The notes: generated by a model not told the origin, from the sequence alone. Shown: positions 26,307-36,673, counted from the stretch's first letter. The stretch: DNA of 54,811 nt from Streptococcus sp. Marseille-Q5986 (GCF_946902915.1 NZ_CAMPPY010000009.1:1-54811); one strand, 5' to 3'. Translations and numbers: made by a program.

Positions 26307-29300
26307 CTAGATCGCTTCTGTGACAAAGCTACGGCTTTCCAGCACTTTAAGCATGGCATTAGCTGTATCTAGGGCTGTGAAGAGGGGCACACCGTGTTCA
26401 ATGGCTGAACGGCGGATTTTCTCTCCATCTTCGTCAGCAGTTCGTTTGGTTCCGACAGTATTGATGATCGCTTGGATTTTTCCCTTACGGACATAGCTTG
26501 GGATATCCTGTTCATCGTCTCCAATCTTACCAACAGGTTGGGCTTCGAGTCCATGGCTGACAAAGAAGGCTGCTGTCCCTTCTGTTGCGAGAATACCATA
26601 ACCGATATTTTGGAAACGACGAGCCAAGACCAAGGCCTCTTCTTTGGTATCATCAGAGATGGTAAAGACAACATTCCCAAAGGTTGGCAAGTGAAGATAA
26701 GAAGCTTCAAAGGCTTTATAAAGAGCTTTTTCAAGAGTGGTATCAGACCCCATGACTTCCCCTGTTGACTTCATTTCAGGTCCGAGCAAGCTGTCTACCT
26801 TAGCTAGTTTCGTAAAGGAGAAGACTGGTGCCTTGATATGAACGCGAGTGCTTTCTGGATAAAGTCCATCTTGGTAACCAAGTTCTTCAAGACTTTGACC
26901 AAGAATGAGCTTAGTCGCTACCTGAGCCATAGGAATATTGGTTACCTTAGAAAGGAATGGAACCGTACGGCTAGCACGTGGATTGACCTCAATAACATAG
27001 ACTTTTTCATCCTTGATGACAAACTGGATGTTCATCATCCCAAGACAGTTAAGACCGATTGCTAGGCGTTTGGTATAGTCTGCGATGGTTTCCTGCACCT
27101 TTTGAGACAAGGTTTGTGGTGGGTAAACGGTCATTGAGTCACCTGAGTGGACACCGGCACGTTCGATGTGATCCATGATACCAGGGATAAGAACATTTTC
27201 TCCGTCTGAGATAGCATCAACTTCACACTCTTGCCCAACGATATAAGAGTCGACAAGAACTGGGTGATCTGGACTAGCCTTAACAGCAGTTCGCATGTAA
27301 GAACGAAGGTCTTCTTCGTTTTCAACGATTTCCATAGCACGTCCACCAAGTACATAAGATGGGCGGACAAGAACTGGGAAGCCAATCTTGCGAGCAGCAA
27401 GGACTGCTTCTTCTTCATTGGTAGCCGTTTGCCCTGGTGGCTGTGGAATGTCCAGGTCTTTTAGAGCTTGCTCAAAGAGGTCACGGTCTTCGGCACGGTC
27501 TAGGTCAGCGACCTGTGTACCAAGGATGGTCACACACGCTTTTGCCAATGGCTCCGCAAGGTTGATAGCTGTTTGACCACCAAACTGAACGATAACACCT
27601 TTTGGTTGCTCTAGGTCGATAACATTCATAACATCTTCGAATGTCAATGGCTCAAAGTAAAGCTTATCTGATACAGAGAAGTCTGTTGAAACGGTCTCTG
27701 GGTTTGAGTTCATGATGATAGCTTCGTAACCAGCTGCCTGGATAGCCTTAACAGAGTGAACGGTTGCATAGTCAAACTCAACCCCTTGCCCGATACGGAT
27801 TGGACCTGAACCTAGGACTAGGACAGATTCCTTATCAGACTTGATAGACTCGTTTTCCCAACCATAGGTTGAATAGAAGTATGGTGTTTCAGAGTTGAAC
27901 TCTGCCGCACAGGTATCGACCATCTTGTAAACTGGGACAATCTTATTTTCCAAGCGAAGTTGGCGAACTTGGTCAGCTGTCGTTTTCCAGAGTTCAGCAA
28001 TCTTACGGTCTGAGAAACCATTGAGTTTGGCTGTTTTCAAGATTTCTAAATCTTGTGGATGGGCACCCAATTCCTGCTCAATTTCAAAGATGTGCAAGAG
28101 TTTATCAAGATAGAAGATATCAATCTTGGTCAATTCAGCAATTTCTTCTGGTGTGTAACCACGGCGAATAGCCTCTGATACGTAGAAGAGACGGTCATCT
28201 TGGGCTTTAACAACTTTTTCAATCAAGGCATCATCAGAAACTGCTGCAAGTTCAGGCATTTCATTGTGGTGAACCCCAATTTCAAGAGAGCGACATGCTT
28301 TAAGAAGAGACTCCTCGATGTTCCGACCGATGGCCATAACTTCTCCAGTCGCCTTCATCTGAGTACCAAGACGACGCTCACCCTTTTCAAACTTGTCAAA
28401 TGGGAAACGTGGAATCTTGGCAACGATATAGTCGAGGGCTGGTTCAAACATGGCGTAGGTTGAACCTGTAACTGGGTTGATGACCTCATCCAAGGTCAAA
28501 CCGACGGCAATCTTAGCTGCCAATTTAGCAATCGGATAACCTGTCGCCTTAGAAGCAAGGGCAGAAGAGCGCGATACACGAGGGTTTACTTCGATAACAT
28601 AGTACTTAAAGCTATGGGGATCAAGGGCTAGCTGAACATTACATCCACCTTCAATCTTGAGGGCACGAATGATGCTCAAGCTCGCGTCACGAAGCATTTG
28701 GTTTTCATAGTCTGACATGGTTTGCGCAGGGGCAAATACGATGGAATCCCCTGTGTGAATCCCAACTGGGTCAAAGTTTTCCATGTTACAAACAACTAGG
28801 GCATTGTCAGCCGAGTCACGCATAACTTCGTATTCGATTTCCTTGAAACCTGCAATGGAACGCTCAATCAAACATTGTGTAACAGGTGACAATTTCAATC
28901 CATTTTCAGCGATTTCACGCAATTCTTCCTCGTTGGCACACATACCACCACCAGTACCACCAAGTGTAAAGGCTGGACGAACGATGACTGGGTAGCCAAT
29001 TGTCGCTGCAAAGGCAACTGCTTCTTCGACAGTGTTAACAATTTCAGATTCTGGAATTGGTTGGTTGAGCTCTTCCATCAATTGTTTAAAGAGGTCACGG
29101 TCCTCGGCTTGGTCAATGGCAGATAATTTAGTACCCAGAAGTTCAACACCAAGCTCATCGAGGATACCATTTTTAGACAATTCCATGGCCATATTAAGAC
29201 CAGTTTGCCCACCAAGGGTTGGAAGTAAGGCATCTGGACCTTCCTTACGAAGAATACGTGTCACAAACTCAAGTGTAATCGGTTCGATGTAAACCTTGTC

Positions 29301-29483
29301 CGCAATCTCCTTGTCCGTCATGATGGTGGCAGGATTTGAGTTCACCAAGACAACCTCATAGCCTTCCTCTTTCAAAGACAAGCAGGCCTGGGTCCCAGCG
29401 TAGTCAAACTCAGCAGCCTGACCAATAATAATCGGACCAGAACCAATCACCATAATTTTTTGAATATCAGTACGTTTAGGCAT
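26307..29483 (-). CDS. carB: Carbamoyl phosphate synthase large subunit
   Basis: A 1058-residue enzyme of full length. It uses ammonia from CarA, bicarbonate and two ATP to make carbamoyl phosphate for pyrimidines and arginine. Two homologous ATP-grasp halves are visible: [20 protein letters not shown] near the start and [20 protein letters not shown] at about 555, each followed by its glycine-rich loop ([19 protein letters not shown]). The C-terminal MGS-like allosteric domain begins at about 930 (AEGT-like [10 protein letters not shown]). The ribosome site before the ATG is weak, and the gene is separated from carA by a 448-base structured spacer. Confidence 0.97.
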   Translation of the reverse strand: MPKRTDIQKIMVIGSGPIIIGQAAEFDYAGTQACLSLKEEGYEVVLVNSNPATIMTDKEIADKVYIEPITLEFVTRILRKEGPDALLPTLGGQTGLNMAMELSKNGILDELGVELLGTKLSAIDQAEDRDLFKQLMEELNQPIPESEIVNTVEEAVAFAATIGYPVIVRPAFTLGGTGGGMCANEEELREIAENGLKLSPVTQCLIERSIAGFKEIEYEVMRDSADNALVVCNMENFDPVGIHTGDSIVFAPAQTMSDYENQMLRDASLSIIRALKIEGGCNVQLALDPHSFKYYVIEVNPRVSRSSALASKATGYPIAKLAAKIAVGLTLDEVINPVTGSTYAMFEPALDYIVAKIPRFPFDKFEKGERRLGTQMKATGEVMAIGRNIEESLLKACRSLEIGVHHNEMPELAAVSDDALIEKVVKAQDDRLFYVSEAIRRGYTPEEIAELTKIDIFYLDKLLHIFEIEQELGAHPQDLEILKTAKLNGFSDRKIAELWKTTADQVRQLRLENKIVPVYKMVDTCAAEFNSETPYFYSTYGWENESIKSDKESVLVLGSGPIRIGQGVEFDYATVHSVKAIQAAGYEAIIMNSNPETVSTDFSVSDKLYFEPLTFEDVMNVIDLEQPKGVIVQFGGQTAINLAEPLAKACVTILGTQVADLDRAEDRDLFEQALKDLDIPQPPGQTATNEEEAVLAARKIGFPVLVRPSYVLGGRAMEIVENEEDLRSYMRTAVKASPDHPVLVDSYIVGQECEVDAISDGENVLIPGIMDHIERAGVHSGDSMTVYPPQTLSQKVQETIADYTKRLAIGLNCLGMMNIQFVIKDEKVYVIEVNPRASRTVPFLSKVTNIPMAQVATKLILGQSLEELGYQDGLYPESTRVHIKAPVFSFTKLAKVDSLLGPEMKSTGEVMGSDTTLEKALYKAFEASYLHLPTFGNVVFTISDDTKEEALVLARRFQNIGYGILATEGTAAFFVSHGLEAQPVGKIGDDEQDIPSYVRKGKIQAIINTVGTKRTADEDGEKIRRSAIEHGVPLFTALDTANAMLKVLESRSFVTEAI

Positions 29484-29631
29484 TTATAAGATATTAAGGG
29501 CGTCAAGCGGACAAAGCTAAAATAGGAGTTATGACGAAGAACTATCAGTTCTAGGAATAACTATCTTTTTAGCACCGTCCGTAGCCCGTATTCAGTTCAG
29601 CAAATACGGACCACCCTTCTCCTTTCTATTC

Positions 29632-29649
29632 GGCAACTCTCGGGTTGCC
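29632..29649 (-). promoter_or_regulatory. PyrR-type binding hairpin, carB-proximal
   Basis: Minus strand GGCAAC-CCGAGA-GTTGCC: six perfect pairs around a hexaloop fitting the PyrR consensus CNGNGA. Flanked by ATTTAAT before and GAATAGAAAGG after, as in the second copy. Confidence 0.6.
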
Positions 29650-29767
29650 ATTAAATAAATTCTCCGACGATTTTTTAGCGAAACGATACTTTTCGATAAA
29701 AAATCTAGTGCAGGGAGTTTTTAGTTCGCCTGATAGCGACTAAAAGAAACGACCTGTCTTTCTATTC

Positions 29768-29785
29768 GTCGCCTCACAGAGCGAC
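29768..29785 (-). promoter_or_regulatory. PyrR-type binding hairpin, carA-proximal
   Basis: Minus strand GTCGCT-CTGTGA-GGCGAC: hexaloop CTGTGA, identical to the loops before pyrR (32639-32656) and uraA (41037-41054). This identity in one window is the main evidence. Confidence 0.72.
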
Positions 29786-29931
29786 ATTAAATAAGATACA
29801 AAGGACGAATAGAAAGCGATTGAATTTTAGAAAACCAAGGAAGGATTGACAATCCAAGTTGGTTTCTCTAAATTCCGAGCTTTCCGTCCGTGTTTAGTTA
29901 TATAAATTCTCCGACGAGCTTTTACTCGTTC

Positions 29932-31011
29932 TCAGTTTGATTGTTTAAAGGCTTCCATCATCTCGATAAACTCATCAAAGAGGTAGCTTGCATCGTGTGG
30001 ACCAGGAGCTGCGTCTGGGTGGAATTGTACAGAAAAACCTGGTTGGTATCTGTGACGTACACCTTCCACTGACTTGTCATTGATTTCTTCGTGGGTAACA
30101 ATCAAATGCTCTGGCAAGTCCTCACGGCTAACTGCATAACCATGGTTTTGGCTGGTAAAGTCTACGCGTCCTGTAGCAATCTCACGTACCGCGTGGTTAA
30201 ATCCACGGTGACCAAATTTCATCTTGTAGGTCTTAGCCCCATTTGCCATGGCGAAGAGTTGGTGCCCCATACAGATACCAAAGATTGGAATTTTTCCTTG
30301 CACACCACGAATCATATCGAGTGCAGCCGGAACGTCTTCTGGGTTACCTGGACCATTTGACAACATAACTCCGTCAGGATTGAGGTGAAGAATTTCTTCT
30401 GCCGTTGTCGAATAAGGAACAACGGTCACGTTACAGTTACGCTTAGAAAGTTCACGTAGAATTGAGTGCTTGAGACCAAAGTCCACTAGCACCACGCTCA
30501 AACCAACTCCTGGAGCTGGATAGGAAGTTTTAGTAGAAACCTGTTTGATATTGTCTGTCGGCAAGACTGTTGCTTGGAGCTGGGCTGTGATATGGTCCAT
30601 GGTATCGCCAACATGTGTAAGGGTTGCACGCATAGTACCATGCTTGCGGATAATTTTTGTCAGAGCACGGGTGTCAATTCCTGAAATACCAGGGATTTTC
30701 TTGGCTTTCAAAAATTCATCCAAGGTCATTTGGTTGCGCCAGTTACTTGCTCTACGTGCTTCTTCAAAAACGACAACTCCCTTACAAGTCGGAATGATGG
30801 ATTCGTAATCATCACGATTAATTCCATAATTTCCCACCAAAGGATAAGTAAAGGTCAAGATTTGTCCATTATAAGACTGGTCTGTAATGGATTCTTGATA
30901 GCCGGTCATCCCTGTATTAAAGACGATCTCACCTGTTACATCAATATCTGCTCCGAAGGCCTTGCCCTCAAAAACTGTGCCATCTTCTAATACTAGAAGT
31001 CTTTTTGTCAT
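29932..31011 (-). CDS. carA: Carbamoyl phosphate synthase small subunit
   Basis: A 359-residue glutaminase subunit that supplies ammonia to CarB. The N-terminal domain starts [18 protein letters not shown]. The class I amidotransferase domain has the nucleophile Cys in [11 protein letters not shown] and the His in [14 protein letters not shown]. The third triad residue, Glu in HPE of most CarA proteins, is Asp here. It follows pyrB by 49 bases with a small GACGC/GCGTC hairpin between. Confidence 0.96.
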   Translation of the reverse strand: MTKRLLVLEDGTVFEGKAFGADIDVTGEIVFNTGMTGYQESITDQSYNGQILTFTYPLVGNYGINRDDYESIIPTCKGVVVFEEARRASNWRNQMTLDEFLKAKKIPGISGIDTRALTKIIRKHGTMRATLTHVGDTMDHITAQLQATVLPTDNIKQVSTKTSYPAPGVGLSVVLVDFGLKHSILRELSKRNCNVTVVPYSTTAEEILHLNPDGVMLSNGPGNPEDVPAALDMIRGVQGKIPIFGICMGHQLFAMANGAKTYKMKFGHRGFNHAVREIATGRVDFTSQNHGYAVSREDLPEHLIVTHEEINDKSVEGVRHRYQPGFSVQFHPDAAPGPHDASYLFDEFIEMMEAFKQSN

Positions 31012-31060
31012 ATTCTCACCTCTCGTGGACGCTCACTGGCGTCTTTTAACGTCTTGTGTT

Positions 31061-31984
31061 TTAGTTGGCGTTTCTACTCGCCAGTACGGATTCTAAGATT
31101 GCCATTCGAACAAACACACCATTAGTCATTTGTTGGACAATCCGTGATTTTGGTGCTTCAACCAAGTGATCTGCAATTTCTACATCGCGATTGACTGGAG
31201 CTGGGTGCATGAGGATTGCTGTTTCTTTCAAACGGTCATAACGTTCTTGAGTCAAGCCATGTTGGGCATGGTAGTCTTCTTTTGAAAAGACCGCTCCACT
31301 TTCGTGGCGTTCATGTTGCACACGGAGAAACATCATGACATCCACCTGATCAATGATTTCATCAATGGTTACAAACTGTCCATAGTCTGCAAACTCTTGA
31401 CTTCTCCATTCCTCAGGTCCTGCAAAGAAAAGTTCAGCTCCCAAGCGTTTCAAAATCTGCATATCGGATTTGGCAACACGTGAGTGATCCAAGTCACCTG
31501 CAATAGCAACCTTGAGACACTCAAAGTGACCAAATTCCTCATAAATGGTCATCAAATCAAGCAAGCTCTGACTAGGATGTTGACCTGAACCATCTCCACC
31601 ATTGATAATGGAAGTCGTAATGGTTGGACTCGCAATCAGTTCTTTATAATAATCGACCTCTGGATGACGAATCACACAGACATCCACTCCTAAAGCAGAC
31701 AGAGTCAGGATGGTATCATAAAGTGTCTCCCCTTTATTAACTGAACTAGTCTTCACATCAAAGTCAAGTCGCTCCAGCCCTAGCTTAATCTCTGCCACTT
31801 CAAAGGACTTATGCGTCCGTGTAGAATCCTCAAAGAAAAGATTGGAAACAATCGGATGGTCTTCATAAGGAAGCTGGGCTCCATTTTTAAACTCAATTCC
31901 TCGCTTAATCAATTTCATCACTTGATTAACAGTGAGGTCTTCCATAGAAACCACATGGTTCAATGCTTGTTGATTTTCTGACAT
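31061..31984 (-). CDS. pyrB: Aspartate carbamoyltransferase catalytic subunit
   Basis: A 307-residue enzyme joining carbamoyl phosphate and aspartate. Motifs are the carbamoyl-phosphate loop [32 protein letters not shown] and [12 protein letters not shown]. No pyrI regulatory chain is nearby, as usual in Firmicutes. It lies 18 bases after pyrR in pyrR-pyrB-carA-carB. Confidence 0.97.
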   Translation of the reverse strand: MSENQQALNHVVSMEDLTVNQVMKLIKRGIEFKNGAQLPYEDHPIVSNLFFEDSTRTHKSFEVAEIKLGLERLDFDVKTSSVNKGETLYDTILTLSALGVDVCVIRHPEVDYYKELIASPTITTSIINGGDGSGQHPSQSLLDLMTIYEEFGHFECLKVAIAGDLDHSRVAKSDMQILKRLGAELFFAGPEEWRSQEFADYGQFVTIDEIIDQVDVMMFLRVQHERHESGAVFSKEDYHAQHGLTQERYDRLKETAILMHPAPVNRDVEIADHLVEAPKSRIVQQMTNGVFVRMAILESVLASRNAN

Positions 31985-32002
31985 GGCTACTCCTTCAGCT
32001 TT

Positions 32003-32656
<654 letters not shown>

Positions 32657-32682
32657 TTTAAAGGACTATTTAGTTATCAATC

Positions 32683-32711
32683 ATAATAGCACAAAGCATG
32701 CTTAAAATCAA
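32683..32711 (-). promoter_or_regulatory. Promoter of the pyrimidine operon
   Basis: Minus strand TTGATT, 17-base spacer, extended -10 TGcTATTAT, about 25 bases before the PyrR hairpin. Confidence 0.75.
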
Positions 32712-32734
32712 GCAAAAACTTTTGAAACCCCATC

Positions 32735-33364
32735 TTATAAATTGCTAAAATCATATAACTGTGGGTACTGGTCACACTCTGGATTTTTGGGATGACAGAT
32801 AGCTCGTCCAAAGTAAATCATGGCCTGATGAGCTGCTAGCCACTGCTCCGGTGGCAAGATATCCATGACCCGCTTTTCCACCTCAAGCGGCGTAGCTGAT
32901 TTTTTAACGATATCGTGATGCTTACAGATACGCTCCACATGGGTGTCCACTGCAAAGGCCGGAATCCCAAAGCCCACACTCATGACAACATTGGCTGTCT
33001 TGCGACCAACACCTGCTAGACTTTCTAATTCCTCACGTGTCTGAGGGACTTGACCATCAAAATCGTCTAGTAACTGTTGGGCACATTTTTTAAGGAATTT
33101 AGCCTTATTTCGATACAATCCCAGACGAGAAATATGTGAAGCAATTTCATTCTCTGTCGCGACAGACATGGCTTGGGGCGTTGGAAAGGCGGCAAAGAGA
33201 CTTGGTGTTGCCTTATTTACCGCTGCATCCGTCGTCTGGGCTGACAACATGACCGCAACCAGGAGTTCAAAATGATTGGTAAAGTCAAGACTAGGCTTGG
33301 CATCTGGAAAGAGGGCAATAATTTCCTCTATGACATGACGAGCACGTTTCTTGGATAAAACCAT
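32735..33364 (-). CDS. nth: Endonuclease III homologue lacking the iron-sulfur cysteine set
   Basis: A 209-residue HhH-GPD DNA glycosylase for oxidised pyrimidines. The helix-hairpin-helix LAGVGRKTANVV with the catalytic Lys and the catalytic Asp in FAVDTHVERI are intact. The C-terminus, ICHPKNPECDQYPQLYDF, keeps only the first two cysteines of the usual Cx6Cx2Cx5C ligand set, so no [4Fe-4S] cluster can form in the normal way. It starts directly at the end of the DUF177 gene, with no gap. Confidence 0.93.
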   Translation of the reverse strand: MVLSKKRARHVIEEIIALFPDAKPSLDFTNHFELLVAVMLSAQTTDAAVNKATPSLFAAFPTPQAMSVATENEIASHISRLGLYRNKAKFLKKCAQQLLDDFDGQVPQTREELESLAGVGRKTANVVMSVGFGIPAFAVDTHVERICKHHDIVKKSATPLEVEKRVMDILPPEQWLAAHQAMIYFGRAICHPKNPECDQYPQLYDFSNL

Positions 33365-33907
33365 CTACTCGTCTCCATTAAATAGTCCTTGTAAACCTGC
33401 AAAAGGACTATTTTCTTCTTTCTTGACTGCTTGTTGGGCTTGGTACTCTTCCTCCGTCATGATTTGCCAGTCATTCCCTGACACAAAACCTTGGCCCGCC
33501 TCTTCTTCTGCCGTCAAGACCTTGATTGGAATATTGAGCAAGATATTATCTGCCACACTTTCAGCAAGGTCCAGTTCTCCATTTTCGATAGGCAAGACCA
33601 AATCATCATCTAGTACTTCTTGATCTAGCTGGTTGCTTGCTCCTTCCATGAAAACTTCCGTGACTGGATAAGACTCAGCCAACTCAACTGGCTCCATACT
33701 GCGGCTGGAAGCAAGGACAATGGTATAAGATAGCTGATAGTCTAAGAAATACAGACGGTCTTCGTGCTGTACTTTCCCCACTGCAAGGATATCTTTGACA
33801 TCTAAGATTTCTTGATTGCGTGCACGCAGGTCTGCGACTAGGTCTAAAGCTTGTTTAAAGTGCAGGCCTTCAGACTGCTTACGAATTTCTTGAATATTTA
33901 ACTTCAT
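33365..33907 (-). CDS. DUF177 (YceD-like) protein
   Basis: A 180-residue acidic protein (MKLNIQEIRKQSEGLHF, central LDYQLSYTIVLASSRSM, and the acidic block DDDLVLPIENGELDLAESV). DUF177/YceD proteins usually precede rpmF (L32) and are linked to 23S rRNA processing or stability. Here the neighbour is nth instead, and no rpmF is in sight. Family call is firm, role inferred from relatives. Confidence 0.82.
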   Translation of the reverse strand: MKLNIQEIRKQSEGLHFKQALDLVADLRARNQEILDVKDILAVGKVQHEDRLYFLDYQLSYTIVLASSRSMEPVELAESYPVTEVFMEGASNQLDQEVLDDDLVLPIENGELDLAESVADNILLNIPIKVLTAEEEAGQGFVSGNDWQIMTEEEYQAQQAVKKEENSPFAGLQGLFNGDE

Positions 33908-34013
33908 ACTTCCTCCATAAAGATTTACTCTCTTGATTATACCATGAAAAGGCTACAAGTAAGCCTTCCAAACTTTGATATTAAAATTATAGTTTTTAAC
34001 ATGTTTACTTCCA

Positions 34014-34214
34014 TTAAATTTGAGTCTGCCTATCCCTTGACTGTTCTTCCCTTTCACAAACGAGTCGCTTATTCAAGTATAAGTTTAGGTGCTCAGAGTC
34101 ACAGTTCTTGTGCTTGTTGATAGGAATAAGGACACCTATAAACATGCGAGCTAGTGGCTCTACCACTTGCTTATTCACCTCCCCATGATTTGTAGTAGTG
34201 ATAGGCTTTCTCAT
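34014..34214 (-). CDS. Possible small protein, unrecognised
   Basis: A 66-residue open frame (MRKPITTTNHGEVNKQVVEP to REEQSRDRQTQI), basic and hydrophilic except for one short hydrophobic stretch. A TATAAT lies only four bases before the ATG, so the transcript may not include the start; no ribosome site is visible. I recognise no family. It may be spurious. A perfect GCACAAGAC/GTCTTGTGC hairpin without a U-tract lies just upstream at 34239-34267. The rest of 33908-34442 shows nothing else I can name. Confidence 0.22.
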   Translation of the reverse strand: MRKPITTTNHGEVNKQVVEPLARMFIGVLIPINKHKNCDSEHLNLYLNKRLVCEREEQSRDRQTQI

Positions 34215-34442
34215 TTCTATTATAGACTAAAACAAAGAGCACAAGACCTTTTCATTCTGTCTTGTGCCTTGAGTGAAACCAAAGGAATGAATTCTAATTA
34301 TGACTCTAGTAAAGCATTCTCCGAGAGCCATTTTAAAGGTCGAGTTGGAATTAAAAAAGAGAAAACTATCTAAAATTCATATCTATTTAACATTTCTAGG
34401 ATAGACTGGTAAAAAATAAAAATATATTGGAGGATCTTACTC

Positions 34443-36278
34443 ATGAGAGGAAGACATGAACGACGGAACCGATATTCTATTCGGAAATTTAGTGTAGGGG
34501 TAGCCAGTGTATTGGTTGCGACCTTCTTCTGCGCCGGGGGGGGGGGACAAGTAGTCCAGGCTGCTGATGGACCGAGGCCACAAGGAGTATCTTCGGACTT
34601 AGATATCTATAGGAAAGATTTACATGATCAGTTACAAAACTTGTATCTGCCTGAACAACAAAGAACAAAATTTGAAAAAGAAATTAAAGACGGAGATCGG
34701 GCAATGTTAGATCAATTAAGTAATATTTTTGCTCAGCTTCGAGACCAACAAGCTGAGGAGGCTATACACAAAGCAAATCTAACTTTGCGTAAATATATGG
34801 CTGATCGTTTAGATGAAGTTGACGTGTCGCATCCTAATTTTAAAATGCTTGTCCAAAAACTTGCGGGAATTGTAGACAACTACCGCAATCTATTTGATAT
34901 CGCTCCAAATAGAAAAGAAGTTGAAAATCTGGAGAAGAAAGCCCGAGAGGAAATAGATACCCATGTTGCCGAATATAAAAAAGGATTAACTGCTGGTAAA
35001 GGCGACGCTGGTAAAGGCGATGCTGGACAAGGCGACGCTGGACAAGGCGACGCTGGACAAGGCGATGCTGGACAAGGCGATGCTGGACAAGGCGATGCTG
35101 GACAAGGCGATGCTGGACAAGGCGACGCTGGTAAAGGCGATGCTGGTAAAGGCGATGCTGGTAAAGGCGATGCTGGACAAGGCGACGCTGGACAAGGCGA
35201 TGCTGGTAAAGGCGATGCTGGACAAGGCGACGCTGGTAAAGGCGATGCTGGACAAGGCGATGCTGGACAAGGCGATGCTGGACAAGGCGATGCTGGTAAA
35301 GGCGACGCTGGACAAGGCGATGCTGGACAAGGCGATGCTGGTAAAGGCGATGCTGGACAAGGCGATGCTGGACAAGGCGATGCTGGTAAAGGCCAAGCCG
35401 GCGATGCAGGTAAAGGCCAAGCCGGCGATGCAGGTAAAGGCCAAGCCGGCGATGCTGGACAAGACCAAGCCGGTGATGCAGGTAAAGGCGATGCTGGACA
35501 AGGCGATGCTGGACAAGGCGATGCTGGACAAGGCGATGCTGGACAAGGCGATGCTGGACAAGGCGATGCTGGACAAGGCGATGCTGGACAAGGCGATGCT
35601 GGACAAGGCGATGCTAAGCCAGACGCTGATGCTGGACAAGGCAATGCTAAGCCAGACGCTGATGCTGGACAAGGCAATGCTAAGCCAGACGCTGATGCTG
35701 GACAAGGCAATGCTGGTAAGCCAAGCTCTAAAAACCAAACCTTTACAGGTACAGTTGGAGGTGTAAGTGTAACCGTCTTGTTTGACAAGCCGGTTAATGC
35801 AGAAAAAGTGACCGTCAAGGAGATCACTCAACCAGATCTTGTTGATAGGATCAGTCGCCAAGTAGGTGGAGGTTCTATTCGCCTATTTGACCTATCCTTA
35901 ACAAGAAATGGCAAGGAAACACACGTAAATGAAGAGCGGACTGTTCGTCTTGCGCTTGATGGTCTTGGAGGAGATGTTCAAGTTTACCATGTGAAATCAA
36001 ATGGGCAACTCGAACTTCTTAATTCTAAAGTAGAAGATGGGCATGTCATCTTTAGAATCAATCATTTCAGCTTGTTTGCTATTAAGACTACGTCTAGCAA
36101 GTCTGGTCAGGAGACACCTTCTAACCAAGCAACTCCTAAAGAAACGACCAAGGATACTACAAGCAAGAAAACATTGCCAAATACAGGAACTGCTGATTCA
36201 ACAGCCTTGCTTGCTGCTGCAGCAAGCACTGCTATCTTAGGACTTGGTCTAGCAGGACGTCGTCGCAAAGAAGATTAA
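34443..36278 (+). CDS. LPXTG wall-anchored surface protein with GxGDA repeats
   Basis: A 611-residue surface protein. Residues 1-41 are a YSIRK-type signal ([16 protein letters not shown]) ending near VVQA, with four glycines encoded by a G11 run. Residues 42-184 are a charged helical N-terminal domain. Residues 185-424 are repeats: 26 [10 protein letters not shown] pentapeptides, four GxxQAGDA octapeptides, nine more pentapeptides, then three [11 protein letters not shown] units. Residues 430-545 form a beta-rich domain ending in HFSLFAI, a type seen before wall anchors. A Ser/Thr/Lys-rich spacer, LPNTG at 578-582, a hydrophobic segment and an RRRKED tail follow. Ribosome site GGAGG, nine bases before the ATG. 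Binding partner unknown; adhesion or immune evasion is a guess from architecture. Confidence 0.9.
   Translation: MRGRHERRNRYSIRKFSVGVASVLVATFFCAGGGGQVVQAADGPRPQGVSSDLDIYRKDLHDQLQNLYLPEQQRTKFEKEIKDGDRAMLDQLSNIFAQLRDQQAEEAIHKANLTLRKYMADRLDEVDVSHPNFKMLVQKLAGIVDNYRNLFDIAPNRKEVENLEKKAREEIDTHVAEYKKGLTAGKGDAGKGDAGQGDAGQGDAGQGDAGQGDAGQGDAGQGDAGQGDAGKGDAGKGDAGKGDAGQGDAGQGDAGKGDAGQGDAGKGDAGQGDAGQGDAGQGDAGKGDAGQGDAGQGDAGKGDAGQGDAGQGDAGKGQAGDAGKGQAGDAGKGQAGDAGQDQAGDAGKGDAGQGDAGQGDAGQGDAGQGDAGQGDAGQGDAGQGDAGQGDAKPDADAGQGNAKPDADAGQGNAKPDADAGQGNAGKPSSKNQTFTGTVGGVSVTVLFDKPVNAEKVTVKEITQPDLVDRISRQVGGGSIRLFDLSLTRNGKETHVNEERTVRLALDGLGGDVQVYHVKSNGQLELLNSKVEDGHVIFRINHFSLFAIKTTSSKSGQETPSNQATPKETTKDTTSKKTLPNTGTADSTALLAAAASTAILGLGLAGRRRKED
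34536..34546 (+). repeat. G11 homopolymer in the signal-peptide coding region
   Basis: Eleven consecutive G read as four glycines with flanking bases. The current length keeps the gene in frame; any change not divisible by three would truncate the protein within the signal peptide. Confidence 0.9.
34995..35714 (+). repeat. Nested in-frame repeats of the surface protein (15, 24 and 33 bp)
   Basis: Exactly 26 units of 15 bp (34995-35384), four of 24 bp (35385-35480), nine of 15 bp (35481-35615) and three of 33 bp (35616-35714). Units differ by GACAA/GTAAA (Gln/Lys) and by synonymous GAC/GAT. Confidence 0.95.
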
Positions 36279-36354
36279 GGGAAAAGACCCTCTATCCCCT
36301 CTAGCCTTGCCTAACAGAGCTAGGAACCTGGGATAAAAGTCTAACCTTAAATAT

Positions 36355-36410
36355 AAAAAATGAACAAGACCAGTTTTCTGATACTCAGAATACGGTCTTG
36401 TTCATTTTTT
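36355..36410 (+). terminator. Terminator of the surface protein gene
   Basis: Seventeen-pair stem from AAAAAATGAACAAGACC to its complement ending in TTTTTT, with an inner TTCTG/CAGAA stem. Confidence 0.88.
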
Positions 36411-36436
36411 GTCTCATCTATCCATTTTAAGAATGA

Positions 36437-36589
36437 ATACTCTTCGAAAATTTCTTCAAACCACGTTAGCTTCGCCTTGCCGTTGGTATGGGTTACTGAC
36501 TTCGCCAGCTCTATCTGCAACCTCAAAGCTGTGCTTTAAGCAGTCTTCGGGTCGCTTCCTAGTTTGCTCTTTGATTTTCATTGAGTATA
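36437..36589 (+). repeat. BOX element (A-B-C)
   Basis: Starts ATACTCTTCGAAAATTTC (boxA), includes CTTCAAACCACGTTAGC and TTACTGACTTCGCCAG (boxB part), and ends AACCTCAAAGCTGTGCTTT... TTGATTTTCATTGAGTATA (boxC). This is the dispersed repeat of pneumococcus and close relatives. It lies between the surface protein terminator and the ABC-F leader. Confidence 0.9.
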
Positions 36590-36613
36590 AAAACTAGAAT
36601 TTCCTGTTTTCTA

Positions 36614-36642
36614 TTGACAAAATTTCCTGAAAGGTATAGGAT
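36614..36642 (+). promoter_or_regulatory. Promoter of the ABC-F leader
   Basis: TTGACA (36614-36619), 17-base spacer, TAGGAT (36637-36642). The -35 box matches the consensus. It directs a leader of about 300 bases. Confidence 0.7.
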
Positions 36643-36673
36643 AGAGGTACTAATACTCGGAGGTAAGGGAGAC

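Larger units (their letters stand above)
29484..29931 (-). promoter_or_regulatory. Structured spacer between carA and carB, with repeated modules
   Basis: No reading frame of note. On the plus strand three copies of a module run CTTTC..., hairpin, ATTAAATAAATTCTCCGACGA (29622-29670, 29758-29808, 29880-29917). Large hairpins fill the rest: ACGAG/CTCGT right after the carA stop, a nested stem at 29822-29875, TTTTTAGT..ACTAAAA at 29719-29745, TTTTTTA..TAAAAAA at 29671-29703, CCGTATT/AATACGG at 29586-29609, and a long nested stem closed by GCTAAAA/TTTTAGC at about 29516-29573. Two hairpins have PyrR-type hexaloops (separate entries). Taken together it looks like an RNA control region for carB. 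Confidence 0.6.

Noticed and set aside
34219..34224. Third leaderless start, for the small frame at 34014-34214
   Set aside because: Only four bases separate TATAAT from the ATG, so transcription would probably begin inside or after the start codon; the frame itself is unrecognised.
34880..35861. Long open frames of 248 to 315 codons on both strands through the repeat tract (for example minus-strand Cys-Pro-Ala-Ser repeats)
   Set aside because: They are shadows of the 15-bp repeat, which is open in other frames because of its composition. They have no ribosome site, and only the plus-strand frame with signal peptide and LPNTG makes a sensible protein.
36409..36597. Reading frame of 62 codons over the BOX element
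   Set aside because: BOX elements are non-coding, and the frame has no ribosome site.
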